DNA of 16,042 bases from an uncultured Actinomycetes bacterium (GTDB lineage Bacteria > Actinomycetota > Acidimicrobiia > Acidimicrobiales > Acidimicrobilacustridaceae). The translations under genes and the position numbers were made by a program. Of this stretch, positions 13,308-16,042 are shown one piece after another. The stretch's first letter is position 1. Each line of letters begins with the position of its first letter. The stretch is from the NCBI GenBank assembly GCA_937927725.1, contig CALBSE010000051.1, positions 1 through 16,042 on the forward strand, in the 5' to 3' direction. The notes beneath the pieces were generated by a model that made no database searches, was not told the origin of the DNA, and saw only the letters and a list, made by a program, of their open reading frames with translations.

Positions 13308-13984
13308 GTTCGTCGGTACTCTCAGCGGTGATTGCTGCGCAGCCCCCGAAATCGCTGCCGTCGTTACCTGTTGTTGTGCAGGTTGCGGCGATGAGCTTGA
13401 ACTGCATGTTCGGCGCTGCACTTGCGCGCAGTCGGAACATTCCAATTTTTGGGACGATCTTGGCTGGCGTCCTCGTTGGTCTGGGTGGCGGGATGGTTCG
13501 AGACGTCCTGCTCGGACTCGAACCTGCGGCAATTGCTGAGTGGTACTTCCTGCCGTTTGGCCTGTTGCTGGCGATCGTTGGTGGATTTGCCTACAACATC
13601 ATGGGAAAGTTCGGAACGGCGTTTCTGCTTCTGAACGGTTTGGTCCTCGGCACACTTGTGACGATCGGTGCGCAGAAGGCCCTTTCCTACGAGACGCCTT
13701 GGATTTCTGCGATGTTCCTCGGCGTCGTCACGGCGTCGTTCGGCGGCCTCATGGCCGACAACATGACCGGTCATACCGCGACCATCGCCAAACAAGCACA
13801 TTGGGTTGGTTCTGCGCTTGCGGTCGGATCCATCACCTTTGTTCTCATTTCGCACGTGGTGCCGTTTCCCGTTGCTGTCGTTCTCGGCGGCGGTGCTACT
13901 GCGTTTTTGCGTTTTACAAGTCAGTACCGCGATTGGCCATCACCGTCGTGGCCCGGTGAGGCACGAGCTTCTACGAAATCGTGA
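13304..13984 (+). CDS. TRIC/YadS-family (UPF0126) cation channel protein
   Basis: 226 residues from GTG 13304, which overlaps the preceding stop. The protein has about seven hydrophobic segments. The first repeat contains FGAALARSRNIPIFGTILAGVLVGLGGGMVRDVLLGLEPAA with the signature GGGMVRD at residues 61-67. The second repeat has FLGVVTASFGGLMADNMTGHTATI, where the GGG-x-x-RD motif is degraded to GGLMAD. Bacterial members of this family are homologues of eukaryotic trimeric intracellular cation channels and conduct potassium or sodium; several bacterial paralogues remain uncharacterised. The C-terminal tail after SQYRDW is hydrophilic. The stop (13982-13984) overlaps a GTG of the nitrilase gene. 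Confidence 0.88.
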   Translation: MSSSVLSAVIAAQPPKSLPSLPVVVQVAAMSLNCMFGAALARSRNIPIFGTILAGVLVGLGGGMVRDVLLGLEPAAIAEWYFLPFGLLLAIVGGFAYNIMGKFGTAFLLLNGLVLGTLVTIGAQKALSYETPWISAMFLGVVTASFGGLMADNMTGHTATIAKQAHWVGSALAVGSITFVLISHVVPFPVAVVLGGGATAFLRFTSQYRDWPSPSWPGEARASTKS

Positions 13985-13992
13985 AGGAATCC

Positions 13993-15840
13993 ATGACTCG
14001 ACCAACAGCACCATTCAAAGTCGCAGCCATCGAATTCAATCCCGAAATGTTTGAGTTCGAAAAGAATCTTGAACGCGCGTGTGCAGTTATTGACGAAGCT
14101 GCGAGCTCCGGTGCACGACTCATCGTGTTACCTGAAGCAGCATTATCGGGCTACATCTACGCCGATCTTGATCAGTTGCGTCCATATCTCGACGAGGTTC
14201 CTGGTCGAGGAACGGCGGCAATTGCTGAGATAACTGCGAAGCACCATTGCTATGTCGCGATCGGCATTTCGGAAATCGATCGTGCAACTGGACTCACGTA
14301 TAACACCGGTGCACTGATTGGCCCCGACGGTTATGTGGGTAAGTACCGAAAGAACGGTTTGAACCCATCAGACATTGCGTGGTTTGTTCCCGGGAACACT
14401 GGCTACCCCGTTTTTGAAACGGAACTCGGCAACATCTGCATGATCATTTGTTATGACGACACCTACTGGGAGCCAGCGCGATTACCGGCACTCAAAGGCG
14501 CCGATTTGATCGCTTATATCTGCTCATCCGATCGCGTCGTTCCGCACGGAGACGAAACGCCTCCAGGTACGCACTCGACGATCGCGGCAGTACAGCAGTT
14601 ATGTGCGTGGAATGGGCTCGCCATGGTTGCGGCCGATCGAAATAACGCTGAGACAAATCCAACGACGGGTGTCACCGTTACCTATGGCGGTAGCGCATCG
14701 ATCTGGCAGGCCAATGGTGAACGCACCGCTCATGCGCCAGCAACAGACCGAAACATCACAGTTGCGAACCCGGGAACAATTTTGTACGGCGAAATCGATC
14801 CCTCTCTGTACGACAACGACCAGAAGGCAACCCTTTCTCGTCGTCGTCCCGAGTTGTACGCGCCGCTCACATTCTTCCGGGCTCCGAGTGATCCGATTGC
14901 GTCTTCTGCGGGAATCAAGATCGTTTGCGATGCCGTGCAGTATCGAACGATCAGTGGAGATTTCGACGGGAACGTTCAGCGCGCAGATGAACGAATCGCA
15001 GACGTGCAGGCGAACGGAAAAGAATCAGGGCTTCTCGTGTTGCCCGCGTTTTCCCTCACGGGTGTTCCTGCGAATTCGGATCAGGCAAGCCAGTGGGCCG
15101 AGTCGGGCATCGGTCGCTCCGTACAGATGTTGAGTGACTTTGCTGCACGAACCGGTCGTCATGTCGTTGGAAGCCATATCGAACGCGATGGCGCGGAGTT
15201 GTTCCACGTAGCCGTCCTTGTAAGTCCTGCTGGCACGGTCGTGGGGTCCTACCGACAGACGCATCTTGACCCTTCGATGACGTGGGCAACTCGCGGTGAC
15301 GCGTTGGCAGTGTTTGACACCGAAATCGGTCGTATCGGGCTGCTGCTTTGTGAGGACGTTCGTTTCCCAGAAGCAAGCGGGGTCTTAGCGATGAAGCGCG
15401 CTGACCTCATTGCCATTCCGACTCAGTGGCGCGGCGACTATGGCGGCCACCTTCACGATGCCGAGGGACTCTTTGCGCACCGCTACCCGGCCAACACGAT
15501 GGCGCATTGGTATGCGATCGCAAAGACTGCGCAGGCCTACACCGTCGTTGCGAATGCGGTGAATGACGGCTGCCAAGGTTCGAGCGGCGTCTTCACGATC
15601 GATCCCGTTGATTCCGCGGAGCCACCTGTTGTTGGATCAGTGGATCAACCCGAGGTCGTCTCGGTTCATCTGCAGACGCTCGGGGCTCCTGGCTCATGGA
15701 TGAACCAGCACTTACTCATCGGTGGTCGACGGGCAGACCTTGCCGTCCCGGTGGCACTTGATCCAGCGTCGGACAAATTCCACGCGTGGCGAGACGCCCC
15801 GGGCTACGACATGAGCGCTTGGACGGCCTACCGACAGTAG
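13993..15840 (+). CDS. Tandem nitrilase-superfamily (carbon-nitrogen hydrolase) protein with degenerate second domain
   Basis: 615 residues from ATG 13993, preceded by AAGGA at a short gap; GTG 13981, overlapping the previous stop, is an in-frame alternative. The first domain (about 5-290) has the full triad: E48 in VLPEAALSGY, K119 in KYRKNGL and C152 in IICYDD. It is therefore a probable amidase or nitrilase. The second domain (about 298-600) has the same fold order, with LVLPAFSLTG, SYRQTHLDP and LLCEDVRFPE, but A352 and Q422 replace Glu and Lys and only C453 is kept. This half should be catalytically dead and may be structural or regulatory. Most family members have one domain and assemble as dimers through a conserved surface; a fused pair could mimic that dimer. 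The substrate is unknown. It is last in the operon after two membrane proteins. Confidence 0.88.
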   Translation: MTRPTAPFKVAAIEFNPEMFEFEKNLERACAVIDEAASSGARLIVLPEAALSGYIYADLDQLRPYLDEVPGRGTAAIAEITAKHHCYVAIGISEIDRATGLTYNTGALIGPDGYVGKYRKNGLNPSDIAWFVPGNTGYPVFETELGNICMIICYDDTYWEPARLPALKGADLIAYICSSDRVVPHGDETPPGTHSTIAAVQQLCAWNGLAMVAADRNNAETNPTTGVTVTYGGSASIWQANGERTAHAPATDRNITVANPGTILYGEIDPSLYDNDQKATLSRRRPELYAPLTFFRAPSDPIASSAGIKIVCDAVQYRTISGDFDGNVQRADERIADVQANGKESGLLVLPAFSLTGVPANSDQASQWAESGIGRSVQMLSDFAARTGRHVVGSHIERDGAELFHVAVLVSPAGTVVGSYRQTHLDPSMTWATRGDALAVFDTEIGRIGLLLCEDVRFPEASGVLAMKRADLIAIPTQWRGDYGGHLHDAEGLFAHRYPANTMAHWYAIAKTAQAYTVVANAVNDGCQGSSGVFTIDPVDSAEPPVVGSVDQPEVVSVHLQTLGAPGSWMNQHLLIGGRRADLAVPVALDPASDKFHAWRDAPGYDMSAWTAYRQ

Positions 15841-15908
15841 GTCCGAAACCTCGTAACGCCATTTGCCCCTTGGTATCTTTCGACCAACCATCTTGTGACA
15901 AAGGTCTG

Positions 15909-15937
15909 TTGATCGAGTCAACTGTCGATCGCATACT
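15909..15937 (+). promoter_or_regulatory. Probable promoter with dyad for the right-edge gene
   Basis: TTGATC (15909-15914) and CATACT (15932-15937) are separated by 17 bp. GATCGA at 15911-15916 and TCGATC at 15925-15930 form a 6-bp dyad over the -35 and spacer, a place where a repressor or activator could bind. Confidence 0.5.
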
Positions 15938-15954
15938 GTTAGCGATTCAGCAGT

Positions 15955-15973
15955 AGGGGGCAGCCGTCCCCCT
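15955..15973 (+). promoter_or_regulatory. 5' leader hairpin 1
   Basis: AGGGGG and CCCCCT pair perfectly (6 bp) over a 7-nt loop, about 15 nt downstream of the expected transcription start. No T-tract follows, so it is not a standard terminator. Confidence 0.45.
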
Positions 15974-15984
15974 CACCCCGTGAG
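15972..15984 (+). promoter_or_regulatory. 5' leader hairpin 2 overlapping the ribosome binding site
   Basis: CTCAC and GTGAG pair (5 bp) over a 3-nt loop. The 3' arm includes the first bases of the GAGGAG ribosome binding site (15982-15987), and the 5' arm shares two bases with hairpin 1, so the two stems compete. Confidence 0.4.
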
Positions 15985-15995
15985 GAGTCATCGCC

Positions 15996-16042
15996 ATGAC
16001 AACGAGCATCGAAGAGGCCCGCCAGAAGTACGCCGAAGAGCG
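15996..16042 (+). CDS. N-terminal end of a gene, unidentified (partial)
   Basis: ATG 15996 follows GAGGAG at an 8-nt gap, the clearest ribosome binding site in the window. Only MTTSIEEARQKYAEE and a following partial codon run are visible before the edge. An opening of this kind (x-E-x-x-x-x-KYxEERxKR) occurs at the start of actinobacterial flavin-containing (Baeyer-Villiger type) monooxygenases, but 15 residues cannot establish this. Confidence 0.6.
   Translation, partial: MTTSIEEARQKYAEE

Noticed and set aside
15841..15908. Intrinsic terminator after the nitrilase gene
   Set aside because: No GC-rich hairpin followed by a T-tract is visible in this stretch; the only strong stems lie further on, in the leader of the next gene.
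1..16042. CRISPR arrays, tRNA or rRNA genes, insertion sequences
   Set aside because: No regularly spaced direct repeats, no tRNA-like cloverleaf with a TTCRA arm, no rRNA motifs and no transposase or integrase frame were seen on either strand by reading.

Overview
The window looks like the chromosome of an actinobacterium, most likely of the class Acidimicrobiia. The reasons are three F420-type enzymes (two PPOX-class flavin/F420-dependent oxidoreductases and one Ddn-like deazaflavin oxidoreductase), frequent GTG starts, many genes with no ribosome binding site but a TAnnnT -10 hexamer 6-7 nt before the start codon (leaderless transcripts), an actinobacterial type of SoxR, and a neocarzinostatin-fold secreted protein. 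The class assignment is inference; no rRNA or other marker gene is present.

Region 1 (1-4600) is accessory DNA. It holds the 3' end of a GNAT acetyltransferase, a secreted neocarzinostatin-family protein, a HicBA toxin-antitoxin pair followed closely by a full-length GNAT gene, a small conserved protein whose downstream partner is truncated, a minus-strand protein of unknown function, and a Phd/RelE toxin-antitoxin pair. Copies of one GNAT C-terminal tail (core TNVYRFSLD) recur in it: once as the real end of the first gene and three times as orphan remnants between genes. It reads as a patchwork of cassettes or decayed duplications.

Region 2 (4660-6620) is a redox-response cluster. A divergent promoter region carries an 18-bp dyad that closely matches the SoxR box. 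To its right is soxR with an intact [2Fe-2S] cysteine motif. To its left is a two-gene minus-strand operon: a muconolactone-isomerase-like ferredoxin-fold protein and a PPOX/F420-type oxidoreductase. A dihydrofolate-reductase-family gene follows soxR.

Region 3 (6704-11188) is one large RHS/YD-repeat lipoprotein of 1494 residues with a PA14 domain, a classic RHS core, a glycine-zipper membrane stretch and a C-terminal tip of lower GC than the rest. No immunity gene follows on the same strand.

Region 4 (11257-15840) begins with a minus-strand Ddn-like oxidoreductase. Divergent from it is a probable four-gene operon: a PPOX F420-type protein, a membrane protein with a potassium-channel-like pore arrangement but a non-canonical filter, a TRIC/YadS-family channel, and a tandem nitrilase-fold protein whose second domain has lost two catalytic residues. 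The last three genes are linked by GTGA overlaps or near-overlaps. At the right edge a new gene begins behind a good promoter and a 5' leader with two short hairpins.
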